In this document: in pieces, positions 1 through 8,307 of the stretch
How positions within the stretch are numbered: position 1 is the first letter of the stretch
Layout: each line of letters starts with the position of its first letter
Origin: Amycolatopsis tucumanensis
GTDB taxonomy: Bacteria > Actinomycetota > Actinomycetes > Mycobacteriales > Pseudonocardiaceae
NCBI RefSeq assembly: GCF_021654135.1
Contig: NZ_JAKGSD010000016.1
Location: 1-64,000, forward strand
Reading direction: 5' to 3'
DNA length: 64,000 nt
The notes under the pieces: model-generated
Databases searched by the model: none
Told to the model about the DNA's origin: nothing
Seen by the model: the letters and a program-made list of their open reading frames with translations, nothing else
Position numbers and translations under genes: made by a program

Positions 1-291
1 GGCGCCCGGGACCGGGCGCGCCTGCGGCTGCTGCTGACGCGGCGCGCCGGGCTTGGGCGCCGCGCCGTTGCCGTTCCCGGCCGGCGGTGCCGGCCGGGCG
101 CCGCCGGACCGGCCGGCGGGCTTGCTGTCCTTGGTGACGAAGGCGTCACGCAGCCGCCGGGCAACGGGTGCCTCGACGGTCGACGACGCCGACTTCACGA
201 ACTCGCCCTGCTCCTTCAGCTTGGCGAGAACTTCCTTGCTCGTAACCCCGAGCTCCTTCGCGAGCTCGTGCACACGGGCCTTGCCTGCCAC
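1..291 (-). CDS. infB: Translation initiation factor IF-2, N-terminal part (cut by window edge)
   Basis: The visible 97 residues begin with the actinobacterial IF-2 N-terminal IF2_N motif (MAGKARVHELAKELG, then TSKEVLAKLKEQGEFVKSAS) and pass into a low-complexity Pro/Ala/Gly/Arg linker, as usual before the GTPase domain. IF-2 is the GTPase that places initiator tRNA on the 30S ribosome. The GTG start at 291 follows a GAGGAG ribosome-binding site. The gene is last in the visible rimP-nusA-ylxR-infB operon, 78 bases after ylxR. The GTPase core lies outside the window. Confidence 0.93.
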   Translation of the reverse strand, partial: MAGKARVHELAKELGVTSKEVLAKLKEQGEFVKSASSTVEAPVARRLRDAFVTKDSKPAGRSGGARPAPPAGNGNGAAPKPGAPRQQQPQARPVPGA

Positions 292-369
292 TGCTCTCCT
301 CAACTGGTGAGGCCGGGCGGCAAAACCCGCTCGACCTCGTCCTATCGTCGCGCGTTCATGGCTTCAGCT

Positions 370-771
370 TCACGGCTGACTCATGACGGGTCGACCTGCT
401 TCCTTCGTTCCATCCGGACCGGGGACGCTCCCCTGTCCATGCTTCCCGGTGACCTGCCCCAGGTGCTCGCGCAGCTCCGCCGCGTCCAGCGTCCCGTGGA
501 CCCTCAGGGCCCTGGGGAACGCCCGCCGCCGCTCGGCCTTGGCCAGGCAGTCCGGCCCGGGGTGCAACCAGGCACCCCGCCCCGGCAGCCGCCGACGCGT
601 GTCGGCGACCAGCCGCCCGTCCAGCGCGACCACTCGCAGTAGTTCACCGACGGGAGCTCGCTTCTTGCACCCCACGCACGTCCGCACCGGGGTGTCGCCC
701 CGGTGCTTCGAGCGTGCGGTATCCGAGCGCGAGCTCCGCACCACCGTCGAGTTTAACTCCTGGCCCCTCAC
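370..771 (-). CDS. ylxR: YlxR/RnpM family RNA-binding protein (DUF448)
   Basis: This 133-residue protein has the family signature VRTCVGCKKR (about residues 29-38), followed by the compact DUF448 fold including LPGRGAWLHPGPDCLAKAERRRAF. YlxR homologues are small basic RNA-binding proteins; the Bacillus member (RnpM) binds and modulates RNase P RNA. The GTG start at 771 overlaps the nusA stop as GTGA (768-771), which suggests translational coupling. The N-terminal 25-28 residues before the signature are not conserved-looking, so a downstream start is possible. The nusA-ylxR-infB order is the classical one. Confidence 0.9.
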   Translation of the reverse strand: MRGQELNSTVVRSSRSDTARSKHRGDTPVRTCVGCKKRAPVGELLRVVALDGRLVADTRRRLPGRGAWLHPGPDCLAKAERRRAFPRALRVHGTLDAAELREHLGQVTGKHGQGSVPGPDGTKEAGRPVMSQP

Positions 772-1790
772 TCAGCCGAACCGGTTGTCGCTGCGGGCGT
801 GGCGTCCTCCTCGGAGGCGGCCGCGTCGCTGCGGATGTCGATCCGCCACCCGGTGAGCCGGGCGGCCAGGCGGGCGTTCTGGCCCTCCTTGCCGATGGCC
901 AGGGACAGCTGGAAGTCCGGCACCACGACGCGGGCCGTCTTCGCACGCTCGTCCACCACCCGTACCGAAACAACCTTGGCGGGGCTCAGCGCATTCCCGA
1001 CGAAGCGAGCCGGATCCTCGGAGTAGTCGACGATGTCGATCTTCTCACCCCCGAGCTCGCTCATCACGTTGCGCACCCGCTGGCCCATCGGGCCGATGCA
1101 GGCGCCCTTCGCGTTGACGCCCGGCACGGTGGACCGGACGGCGATCTTGGTGCGGTGCCCGGACTCGCGGGCGACCGCGGCGATCTCGACGGTGCCGTCG
1201 GCGATCTCGGGGACCTCCAGCGCGAACAGCCTGCGCACCAGGTTCGGGTGGGTGCGCGACAGCGTGATCGACGGGCCGCGGGCGCTGCGCGACACGGTGA
1301 CCACGTACGCCTTGATGCGCTCGCCGTGCTCGTACCGCTCGCCGGCCACCTGCTCGCCGGGGGGAATCACCCCCTCGGTGTCGCCGACCTGCACGATCAC
1401 CATGCCGCGGGCGTTGGCCCGCGCGTCGCGCTGGATCACGCCGGCGACGATCTCGCCCTCGCGGGTGGAGAACTCGCCGTAGGTCTTCTCGTGCTCGGCG
1501 TCGCGCAGGCGCTGCAGGATGACCTGCCGCGCGGTGGTCGCCGCGATGCGGCCGAAGCCCTCGGGGGTGTCGTCCCACTCCTCGTCGACGTCGCCGTTCT
1601 CGTCCAGCGTGTGCGCGAGGACGCGCACGACGCCGGTCTTGCGGTCGATGTCGATGCGGGCGTGCGGCTGGTGCCCCTCGGTGTGCTTGTAGGCCGTCAG
1701 CAGCGCGGTCTCGATGGCCTCGATGACCGTTTCGAAGGGGATGTCCTTGTCCCGCTCGATCGCGCGCAGGGCCGCGATGTCCACGTTCAC
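768..1790 (-). CDS. nusA: Transcription termination/antitermination factor NusA
   Basis: NusA binds RNA polymerase and nascent RNA and modulates pausing, termination and rRNA antitermination. The 340-residue product has the usual order: N-terminal RNAP-binding domain (about 1-105), S1 domain (EGEIVAGVIQRD onward, about 110-180) and two KH domains (GACIGPMGQRVRNV and LAIGKEGQNARLAARLTGW). It ends soon after KH2, so it lacks the C-terminal acidic repeats of E. coli NusA, as is normal in actinobacteria. The GTG start at 1790 overlaps the rimP stop by four bases (GTGA). A longer reading upstream in this frame is only open because of high GC and runs through rimP. Confidence 0.96.
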   Translation of the reverse strand: MNVDIAALRAIERDKDIPFETVIEAIETALLTAYKHTEGHQPHARIDIDRKTGVVRVLAHTLDENGDVDEEWDDTPEGFGRIAATTARQVILQRLRDAEHEKTYGEFSTREGEIVAGVIQRDARANARGMVIVQVGDTEGVIPPGEQVAGERYEHGERIKAYVVTVSRSARGPSITLSRTHPNLVRRLFALEVPEIADGTVEIAAVARESGHRTKIAVRSTVPGVNAKGACIGPMGQRVRNVMSELGGEKIDIVDYSEDPARFVGNALSPAKVVSVRVVDERAKTARVVVPDFQLSLAIGKEGQNARLAARLTGWRIDIRSDAAASEEDATPAATTGSAE

Positions 1791-2389
1791 TTCGGATCCT
1801 CCTCCGGCTCGCCTGCGTTGTGCTCCGAGGCGTCCTGGTCGAGCAGCTTCAGCTCCTCGGTCGGTGGTTGCCTGAACTCGATCTCGATCACGGCCTTGGC
1901 CACGTCGGCGTAGGGCACGTCCCGGATCGCACCGGCCACCAGCACCCGCACCGAGTCCTCGCCCGCGTGCCCCACGCGGCCCACGTACTCGGCGCCCTCC
2001 CGCGGCGTGATCCGCACGAGGCGGAACCGCGAACGGCGCCAGTGGCGGGGGCGGGTCAGCGGGCGGTCGACGCCGGGCGAGGTCACTTCGAGCGTGTAGG
2101 CGCCCGCGATCAGCTGCTCGTTCTCGTCCAGCGCGGCCGAGACGGCTCGGCTGACGTCGGCGACCTCGTCGAGTCCCACGCCGTCGTCGGAATCGACGAC
2201 GACCTTGACGAGCTTGCGGCGGCCCGCCTGCTGGACGTCGAGCGCGTCGAGGTCGAAACCCGCGCCGGACACGGCTTCGGCCACGATCGGCTCGAGCCGG
2301 GCGGCGAGTTCTCCAGGCACCTTGGCGCTCTCCTGTTTGGTGTGCTGTCGGTCGGTGAGGGACAAGCTTATCTTGTTGGCCCCGGTCAC
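1787..2389 (-). CDS. rimP: Ribosome maturation factor RimP
   Basis: RimP assists 30S subunit maturation. The 200-residue product shows the family core: LEPIVAEAVSGAGFDLDALD, GRRKLVKVVVDSDDGVGLDE, VSRAVSAALD, and the typical TLEVTSPGVDRPLTRPRHWRR stretch (about 98-118), followed by the SH3-like C-terminal domain. It is first in the visible operon and its stop overlaps nusA. The GTG start at 2389 gives a somewhat long N-terminus; a start nearer the LEPIVAEAV motif is possible. Only 38 bases separate it from the divergent lipoprotein gene, so the promoters must be close or overlapping. Confidence 0.93.
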   Translation of the reverse strand: MTGANKISLSLTDRQHTKQESAKVPGELAARLEPIVAEAVSGAGFDLDALDVQQAGRRKLVKVVVDSDDGVGLDEVADVSRAVSAALDENEQLIAGAYTLEVTSPGVDRPLTRPRHWRRSRFRLVRITPREGAEYVGRVGHAGEDSVRVLVAGAIRDVPYADVAKAVIEIEFRQPPTEELKLLDQDASEHNAGEPEEDPK

Positions 2390-2427
2390 CGCCCGTGGTC
2401 ACCGGTCCCCTGGCAGGATGGGCGCAC

Positions 2428-3360
2428 GTGAGACCCCGTACCCGTCGTGACGTCCTGCGGGCGAGCGCCCTGGCGGCACTGGCCGCGCCCCTCGCCGCGT
2501 GCGCAACCGGCTACTCCGACGAACCGGATCCGCTGGCCCTGCTGGCCGAGCAGGCCCGCGCCGACGCCGCCGCGGCCGACGCCGTGGCCGCGTCCTCGTC
2601 CGCCGACGCGGACGTGGCGCGCCAGTACTCGGCGGCCCGCACCGCGCACGCGCGGGCCCTGCAGTCCGAAGTGGACCGGCTCAACCGGCCGAAGTCGCAG
2701 CCGGCCGTGGTCGTGCCGTCCGAGCAGGGCATGGCGGGGCTGAAGCAGCGGCTGGCCACCGCCCGGCAGCAGGCCGAGGGCCTGGTGGGCGGGCTGCCGC
2801 GGTACCGGGCCGGGCTGGTGGCCGCCGTCGCGGGCGGTTGCGCCGGGCTGCAGCAGGTCGGCACCAAGCTGGGGCCGGGCGCCGAGCCGGGTCAGGTGAC
2901 CGCGACGGCGTCGGCGATCCCGCCGGAGTCGGTCGGGCCGGTGCAGCAGGCCCTGTCGGCCGAGCACGCGGCGCTGTGGGTCTACGGGCTGGTCAGCGCG
3001 TTCCTGCCGGGCAACTACACCGCGGGGGTCGCCGACGGCACCGCCGAGCACCAGGACCGCCGCGACGCGTGCGTGCGGATGCTGACCGCCGCCGGCGTGG
3101 AGCCGGGCGTGGCCGAGCCCGCCTACGTCCCGCCGCGGCCGGTCACCGACGCGACGTCGGCGAAGAGCGTGGTCGCCACCGCCGAGGCCGACGCCGCCAC
3201 GGCCTGGCGGGGCGTGCTGGAGCAGACCGACGACGCGGCGCTGCGGGACGTGGCGCTCAAGGCGCTGCTCGCCTCGGCGCGGCGCGGCACCCGCTGGCGC
3301 GAGGCGGCGGGCGAGCAGCCGACCGCGATCGTGCTGCCCGGCTCGGCCGCCCAAAGCTGA
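2428..3360 (+). CDS. Tat-exported lipoprotein with ferritin-like DUF4439 domain
   Basis: The N-terminus RPRTRRDVLRAS has a twin-arginine motif and is followed by a hydrophobic Ala-rich stretch ending in a lipobox (APLAAC), so the mature protein should be a lipoprotein on the outer face of the membrane. Residues about 170-310 match the actinobacterial ferritin-like DUF4439 style: helices with EHAALWVYGLVSAFL and a C-terminal helix containing RRGTRWREA. Metal binding or function is not established for the family. I chose the GTG at 2428 because it places the twin arginines near the N-terminus; an in-frame start at 2395 would add 11 residues. It is divergent from rimP, a common neighbour arrangement in actinobacteria. 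Confidence 0.8.
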   Translation: MRPRTRRDVLRASALAALAAPLAACATGYSDEPDPLALLAEQARADAAAADAVAASSSADADVARQYSAARTAHARALQSEVDRLNRPKSQPAVVVPSEQGMAGLKQRLATARQQAEGLVGGLPRYRAGLVAAVAGGCAGLQQVGTKLGPGAEPGQVTATASAIPPESVGPVQQALSAEHAALWVYGLVSAFLPGNYTAGVADGTAEHQDRRDACVRMLTAAGVEPGVAEPAYVPPRPVTDATSAKSVVATAEADAATAWRGVLEQTDDAALRDVALKALLASARRGTRWREAAGEQPTAIVLPGSAAQS

Positions 3361-3428
3361 CTGGGGGCGCGCGACGGCGCGTGACGACATAACCTTCCCC
3401 GGACACGTTCGACGCCCGAGGACGCCCC

Positions 3429-4001
3429 TTGCTGACCCTGACCCGCACCCTGGCCGGCCTGTCCGGGGACGGCGCCGCCCGCCTGCGCGGCCTGCTGCTG
3501 CGCCAGCTGATCCGGATGCCGCACGGGCGGCCCGGCGAGTTCGTCGTGCTGCACCTGTTCCTGGTCCCGCCCGAGCCCGGCGGCAGCCGCTACGCGCTGT
3601 ACGAGGTCGCGCAGCCGCTCGTCGACGAGCCGTTGCCGCAGGTGCAGGGCCGGGCGCTGAGCGAGCAGCAGTCCGCCCACGGCGATCCGCGCCTGGTGCC
3701 CGGCGCCGACCAGGGCTGGCGGGAGGCCGACCCCGGCCGCCGCGGCGTCTACCTCGGCACCGGCGCCCGGTTCACCGGCTCGCGGCCCGGCATCACCGGC
3801 ACGACGATCGCCCGGCTGGTCGACCACACCGCGGTGATGTTCGTCCTGGACGAGGGGCACCAGCCGGTGTTCCTGCAGAGCTCGAAGGAGCTGGTCGTCG
3901 CGGGCGAGCGGCTCCCGCCGTCACCGGACATCCCCGCGCTGGGCAAGCCGCCGTTCCTGCTGATCGACTCGCTGGTCGCCTACCTGCGCAACGCCGGCTA
4001 G
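3429..4001 (+). CDS. Conserved hypothetical protein, about 190 residues
   Basis: I do not recognise a named family. The product is soluble-looking, with no signal peptide or membrane segment. It contains a mid-region with GVYLGTGARFTGSRPGITGT and a C-terminal hydrophobic PPFLLIDSLVAYLRNAG. Codon use and GC3 bias match the neighbours, which supports a real gene. The start is uncertain: TTG at 3429 gives the full length, and GTG codons lie downstream. It is 68 bases after the lipoprotein gene and on the same strand. Its TAG stop overlaps the end of the transposase fragment on the other strand. Confidence 0.55.
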   Translation: MLTLTRTLAGLSGDGAARLRGLLLRQLIRMPHGRPGEFVVLHLFLVPPEPGGSRYALYEVAQPLVDEPLPQVQGRALSEQQSAHGDPRLVPGADQGWREADPGRRGVYLGTGARFTGSRPGITGTTIARLVDHTAVMFVLDEGHQPVFLQSSKELVVAGERLPPSPDIPALGKPPFLLIDSLVAYLRNAG

Positions 4002-4213
4002 GCGCCCAGGATGCGGTGCACGGTCGAGGCCGGCACGTCCAGGACTCCGGCGATCCTGGCGGGGCCGGGCCGGCGGTCCTGCCGCACCCGCAGGACCTTG
4101 CGCTCCACCTCCGCAGACGTTCGGGTCGGTGAGGTGTGCGGGCGACTTGGACGGTCGGCCGGCCCGGCCTCGCCCTCCTCCCGGAACCGGCGCAGCCACT
4201 TGTGCCCCGTCCA
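3998..4213 (-). pseudogene. IS481-type transposase fragment (helix-turn-helix part only)
   Basis: The minus strand encodes about 71 residues that read like the N-terminal part of an IS481-family transposase: KWLRRFREEGEAGPADRPSR, then VERKVLRVRQDRRPGPARIA and GVLDVPASTVHRILGA, directly before a TAG stop. The fragment has no start codon (a stop lies just upstream at about 4221-4223) and lacks the DDE (rve) catalytic domain, so it is truncated at both ends and cannot transpose. It lies between two converging genes and its stop overlaps the stop of the upstream plus-strand gene. I saw no inverted repeats flanking it. Confidence 0.7.
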
Positions 4214-4225
4214 TGATCCCTACAG

Positions 4226-4861
4226 CTAGGCGCCCGGCGCGAGGTCCAGCGCCTCCTTGCTGATGCGCTGCAGCGTGGCCTCGTCGGCGTGGCCGTCGAA
4301 GAAGGCGGACAGCACGATGGTCACCGAGGCGCCGGTGACGCGGGACAGGTAGTCGCCGTCGGCGAGTTTCGGCGCGCCCGGGATCTTCGCCGTGCCGTCG
4401 CGCACCAGGTCGTTCACGTTGCCGGTGCCGTCGGTGTCGGCGAGCTTCTTCAGCTGCTGCGCGTCCTCCGGGGTGGACATGGTGACCACCGCGACCGACA
4501 CCAGCGCCCGGGTGGCCCCGCTGCTGGTCGTGTAGAGGGCGCGGGACAGCCGCTGGCACGGGTGCTGCGTGAAGAACTGCTTCACCTGCGAGTAGGAGTT
4601 CGCGGCGCAGTCGGTCGCGGCCACCGGGCCGTCGCTGACCACGAACTGGAACTCCTTGGCGGGCGACTGGGCCGCCGGCGGGGTCTCCTCCGCGGAGCCG
4701 CCGCGGACCAGCCACCACACGAGTCCCGCCACGACCGCCACCGCGACCAGTCCGGCTGCCTTGAGCAGCGGGCCGCCCGCGCGCCGGGACGGCGGCCCGG
4801 CGGGGATCCGGGGCAGCGGCGCGGTGTCGCCGCGGCCGGGAGTGAACTGCGCACCAACCAC
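4226..4861 (-). CDS. Single-pass membrane-anchored hypothetical protein
   Basis: The 211-residue product has a Pro/Arg-rich cytoplasmic N-terminus, one transmembrane segment at about 34-52 (LLKAAGLVAVAVVAGLVWWLV), then an extracytoplasmic domain with two cysteines (ATDCAANSY and HPCQRL) that could form a disulfide. The family is unnamed to me but the layout is common among actinobacterial envelope proteins. The GTG at 4861 is the chosen start. It lies 33 bases downstream of the aminotransferase-like gene on the same strand and could be co-transcribed with it. Confidence 0.65.
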   Translation of the reverse strand: MVGAQFTPGRGDTAPLPRIPAGPPSRRAGGPLLKAAGLVAVAVVAGLVWWLVRGGSAEETPPAAQSPAKEFQFVVSDGPVAATDCAANSYSQVKQFFTQHPCQRLSRALYTTSSGATRALVSVAVVTMSTPEDAQQLKKLADTDGTGNVNDLVRDGTAKIPGAPKLADGDYLSRVTGASVTIVLSAFFDGHADEATLQRISKEALDLAPGA

Positions 4862-4894
4862 GGGGGGACACCGTAGCTCACTCGTCAGGGTGAC

Positions 4895-5908
4895 TCACCG
4901 CAACGCGTCCACAACCCGTTCGACGTCGTCTTCGGTGTTGTACAGGTGGAAGCCGACGCGCGCCCGGCCCGCGCGGACGCTGGCCGTCACCCCGGCACGG
5001 GCGAGGGCCGCCGGATCGGCGTCCAGCGCCACGATCGCGCTGCCCCGTTCCGGCAGGCCGAGCCTGGTCAGCAGGGTGTCGGCCAGTTTGACGTCGTGCG
5101 CGCGGACCGCGGTCAGGTCCAGCGAAGCCAGGTACGGCAACGCCACCGCCGCGCCGGCGTGCGCGAACCACACCGGCGACACGTCGAACCGGCGCGGCCC
5201 CTCGGCCAGGCGCAGCGGCATGCCGTAGGTGGCCTGCCACGGGTCCTCGCCCGCGTACCAGTTCGCGGCGACGGGCACGGTGCGCTCCGCGGCGCGCGGG
5301 TGCACCGCCAGCCAGGCGCAGCCGCGCGGGGACATCAGCCACTTGTAGCCCGCGGCCACCACCCAGTCGGCCCACTCCAGGTCCAGCGGCAGCCAGCCGG
5401 CGGCCTGGGTCGTGTCGAGGGCGACCGGGACGCCCGCGGCTTCGGACTCCGCACGCAGCGCGTCCAGGTCCACCACCGCGCCGTCCCGGGACTGCGCGAC
5501 GCTCACCACCACCAGGTCGTGGCCGCGGACGGCGCCGGGCAGCTCGGCGACCGGGACCTCGGTGACGCGCGCGCCGCGGGCGGCGAACGGGAACGTCGCG
5601 CTCGTGAACTCCCCCTCCGCGGTCAGCACGCGGGCGCCCTCGGGCAGCCCGGCCGCGACGCTCGCGAGCAGCTGCGACACGGCGGCGCCGATGGCGATCC
5701 GGTCCGCGGGCACGCCGACGAGCCGCGCGAAGGACTCCCGGGCCCGCGCGACGAGCGGGTCGAAGTCGCCGGGCTGGTGGGCCCCGGCGCGCCAGGCCTC
5801 GACGGACGCCGCCACCGCGTCGGCCACCGCCGCGGGCGGGATCCCGATGCTCGGGGTGTTGAGGTATCCGGCGGGGACGTCGAACTCGGCTCCGAAGGCT
5901 GTGCGCAT
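4895..5908 (-). CDS. Class V aminotransferase-family PLP enzyme
   Basis: This is a 337-residue fold-type I PLP enzyme of the class V aminotransferase / cysteine desulfurase superfamily. The likely Schiff-base lysine is K189 in AAGYKWLMSPRG, and the cofactor-binding aspartate is D165 in VALDTTQAAGWLPLD. A C-terminal part (RVGFHLYNTEDDVERVVDAL) is typical of small isopenicillin-epimerase or desulfurase-like members. There is no catalytic cysteine loop before the C-terminal helix, so a cysteine desulfurase role is unlikely; the substrate is unknown. The ATG at 5908 fits the N-terminus EFDVPAGYLNTPS. Confidence 0.8.
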   Translation of the reverse strand: MRTAFGAEFDVPAGYLNTPSIGIPPAAVADAVAASVEAWRAGAHQPGDFDPLVARARESFARLVGVPADRIAIGAAVSQLLASVAAGLPEGARVLTAEGEFTSATFPFAARGARVTEVPVAELPGAVRGHDLVVVSVAQSRDGAVVDLDALRAESEAAGVPVALDTTQAAGWLPLDLEWADWVVAAGYKWLMSPRGCAWLAVHPRAAERTVPVAANWYAGEDPWQATYGMPLRLAEGPRRFDVSPVWFAHAGAAVALPYLASLDLTAVRAHDVKLADTLLTRLGLPERGSAIVALDADPAALARAGVTASVRAGRARVGFHLYNTEDDVERVVDALR

Positions 5909-6330
5909 GCCCGGACGCTAACCGACCTCCGCTGGGCGGTCACCGCGTTTTCGGCGAGACCGGCCGCCATGGCCGCGGGTGCCGCGAGCCCCGCTCCCGC
6001 CCGACGACGCCGACGTCCCGCGCCCGGTCCCGCGGCTCCGCCGCGGCGCCGAGCTCACGTCGCGCAGGGCGCGCTCGCGGCGTCGGAGCAGGTCGTGCGC
6101 CTCGGAGGGCAGGTCCGGGCCGCCGTCGGTCGAGGGCCGGTTCGTCCGGGTCGCATGCGCCGATGTCGGCCTCGCGGCGCCGCCCGCGACCAGCCACCTC
6201 GAACAGGGCACCCTCGACGTCGCCGCCGAGGCCCCGCTCCTCGTGGAGCAGGTCGAACTGCTGCTCGGCGGACGGTGACCCGGACGGGTGGTCACAGTGT
6301 TTTCACAGCGGGCGCGGGAAAACTGCGAAC
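5909..6330. other. Intergenic stretch with no supportable gene
   Basis: All reading frames here are open in part because of high GC, but none gives a recognisable protein or a start with a good ribosome-binding site. It is presumably leader and promoter sequence between the divergent aminotransferase and rhomboid-like genes, or a decayed gene. Confidence 0.4.
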
Positions 6331-7017
6331 GTGACCAGGTTGCTGCCCAGCCCCGTGAGCACCCCGTTCACGTTCTGGTACCTGGTGGTGCTGCTGGCCA
6401 CCACCGCGCTGCAGCACCTGCTCGGCGAGACGGTCTCGGCGCGCCTGCTGGAGCTGGCCAGCACCGACGCGCACAACCTGTGGCACCGGCCGGTGATGAG
6501 CCTGGTCAGCAGCGCGCTGTGGCTCGGCGACGACGGCTGGCTCGTGTACGTGATCATCTTCACGTTCGCCGTCGCCCCGCTGGAGCGCCGGATCGGCGCG
6601 GGGTGGACGTGCGCGGTCTTCGCGAGCGGGCACGTGCTCGCGACGCTGGCGACCGAGCTGCCGGTGATGTGGGCGCTGGCCGAGGGGTTGCTGCCCGCCA
6701 CCGACGGCCGGTGGCTCGACATCGGGGTCAGCTACGGGTTTTTCGCCACCGCCGGCGCGCTCGTGCCGGTGCTGGCGCGGCGGTTCCGGATGTGGGCGGT
6801 CCCCGCGATCGAAGCCGGGATCGTCGTGATCTACCTCATAGACGGGCCGGGGACGCTGGGCGGGATCGTCACGTTCGCCGGGCACCTGATCGCGCTGCAC
6901 ATCGGGATGCTGGGCTGGTGGCGGTGGCTGGGGCGGCGCGGGGTCACCGGCACGCTCCCCGCGCCCGCCGGCCCCGGCGACTGCGCGCGGCCCTTGGCTG
7001 GATCGGCGGCGCGGTGA
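6331..7017 (+). CDS. Rhomboid-like integral membrane protein
   Basis: The 228-residue product has about six hydrophobic segments and resembles the actinobacterial rhomboid-like family. A GVSYGFF segment (about residue 130) and a late FAGHLIALHIGMLG segment sit where rhomboid proteases carry the catalytic Ser and His, but the exact GxSG motif is altered. Proteolytic activity is therefore uncertain. The GTG at 6331 puts the first membrane segment (FWYLVVLLATTALQHLL) close to the N-terminus. It is followed after three bases by the phosphatase gene, suggesting an operon. Confidence 0.72.
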   Translation: MTRLLPSPVSTPFTFWYLVVLLATTALQHLLGETVSARLLELASTDAHNLWHRPVMSLVSSALWLGDDGWLVYVIIFTFAVAPLERRIGAGWTCAVFASGHVLATLATELPVMWALAEGLLPATDGRWLDIGVSYGFFATAGALVPVLARRFRMWAVPAIEAGIVVIYLIDGPGTLGGIVTFAGHLIALHIGMLGWWRWLGRRGVTGTLPAPAGPGDCARPLAGSAAR

Positions 7018-7020
7018 ACG

Positions 7021-7818
7021 ATGGGGGCCATGCACTGGCTCGAACTGGAGGGCGCGGTCAACGCGCGCGACGTCGGCGGGCTGCCCACCGAGGACGGCGG
7101 CGCGGTCGCGGAGCGGCGGCTGCTGCGGTCGGACAACCTGCAGGGGCTCACGCCACGCGACATCAAGGTCCTGGTCGAGGACTTCGGCCTGACGACGGTG
7201 GTCGACCTGCGCGGCACCCCCGAGGTGACCAAGGAGGGCCCGGGGCCGCTGACGAACGTCGAGTCGGTGCGGCACCACCACTACTCGGTCCTGCCGGAAA
7301 GCGGCGGCACCACCGACGCGACGGCCGACGACATCAGTGACGCCCTGTACCTGAAGCGGCGGCAGCGGACGATCGAGCGGTTCCCCGACGACGTGATGAC
7401 CGCGCTGTACCTGGGATACCTGGAGGACCGGCCGGAGAGCATCGTCGGCGCGCTGCGCACGATCGCCGGCGCCCCGGGCGCGGCGCTGGTGCACTGCGCG
7501 GCGGGCAAGGACCGGACCGGCGTGGTGACCGCGTTCGCGCTGACGGTCGCCGGTGTGCGGCGGGACGCGGTGGTCGCCGACTACGCCGCCAGCGGCGAGC
7601 GGATCCGCGCGATCCTGGACCGGCTGCGCGCCTCCCCCACCTACGCGCCGGACCTGGACAAGCGCCCGGACGACGACGACCACCGCCCCAAGCCGGAGAC
7701 GATGTCGCTGTTCCTCGGCGAGGTCGACCGGCGTTACGGAGGCGCGGTAAGGTGGCTGGACGCGCACGGCTTCGACGCGGCCGACGGGGCCGAGCTGCGC
7801 GGCAAGCTGCTCGGCTGA
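7021..7818 (+). CDS. Tyrosine-protein phosphatase (PtpB/Y_phosphatase3 type)
   Basis: This 265-residue enzyme carries the P-loop HCAAGKDRTG (nucleophile C159, arginine R164), the signature of the lipid/tyrosine phosphatases of the MptpB family. The N-terminal NARDVGGLPTEDGG is the other conserved block. It probably hydrolyses phosphotyrosine or phosphoinositide substrates in the cytoplasm or at the membrane. ATG at 7021 or 7030 could be the start. It overlaps closely with the rhomboid-like gene upstream. A convergent PPOX gene begins four bases after its stop. Confidence 0.88.
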   Translation: MGAMHWLELEGAVNARDVGGLPTEDGGAVAERRLLRSDNLQGLTPRDIKVLVEDFGLTTVVDLRGTPEVTKEGPGPLTNVESVRHHHYSVLPESGGTTDATADDISDALYLKRRQRTIERFPDDVMTALYLGYLEDRPESIVGALRTIAGAPGAALVHCAAGKDRTGVVTAFALTVAGVRRDAVVADYAASGERIRAILDRLRASPTYAPDLDKRPDDDDHRPKPETMSLFLGEVDRRYGGAVRWLDAHGFDAADGAELRGKLLG

Positions 7819-7821
7819 GGG

Positions 7822-8307
7822 CTACGGCGCGGTCGATCCGCCGAGCGGCATCGGGTCCAGCCCGAGCTTGCGGTGGTCCCACGAGCGCACCCGCACCGGG
7901 TCGACCCGCACCACCACCCGCTTGTTCAGCATCATCTCCACCGCGGGCCGCAGCTCCGCCGAGTACGGCCCGTAGTAGCGCTCGAACACGTTGACCCCGA
8001 CGGCCCAGATCTCGTCCGGGTCCTCGCTGATCACGCCGCGACCCTCGATCGACACGCCACGCAGCGCGTCGTAGGTCAGGCCGTCCTCCACCAGCACCGT
8101 GATGCGCGGGTCGCGGCGCAGGTTGACCGCCTTCTGCGACTTGGCCTTCGTCTCCAGCCAGATCGTCCCGTCCAGCACGGCGAACCACATCGCGACCAGG
8201 TGCGGTGTGCCGTCCGCGCCCAGGGTCGCGATCGTCGCCGTCCGGCTCGCCGCCACGAACTCCGCGATCTCCGCCTCGGTCATGCGGATCTCCGCCCGCT
8301 GGTTCAC
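7822..8307 (-). CDS. PPOX-class flavin/F420-dependent oxidoreductase
   Basis: The 161-residue product is a pyridoxamine-5'-phosphate-oxidase-like split-barrel protein: EIAEFVAASRTATIATLGAD, HLVAMWFAVLDGTIWLETKA, KAVNLRRDPRITVLVEDG and the C-terminal WDHRKLGLDP are typical of actinobacterial F420-binding PPOX enzymes. The substrate is unknown. The GTG at 8307 overlaps the cysNC stop as GTGA; an ATG at 8283 is an alternative start. Its position as third gene of the cysD-cysNC transcript suggests co-expression with sulfate activation, though no direct role in it is known. Confidence 0.82.
   Translation of the reverse strand: MNQRAEIRMTEAEIAEFVAASRTATIATLGADGTPHLVAMWFAVLDGTIWLETKAKSQKAVNLRRDPRITVLVEDGLTYDALRGVSIEGRGVISEDPDEIWAVGVNVFERYYGPYSAELRPAVEMMLNKRVVVRVDPVRVRSWDHRKLGLDPMPLGGSTAP

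Noticed and set aside
3998..4213. Frameshift inside the IS481 fragment
   Set aside because: On careful reading the frame runs without a break through GEAGPADRPSR; the fragment is truncated, not frameshifted.
5918..6295. Short frames between the aminotransferase and rhomboid-like genes
   Set aside because: Arg/Ser/Pro-rich composition typical of off-frame high-GC DNA, and no family resemblance in any frame.
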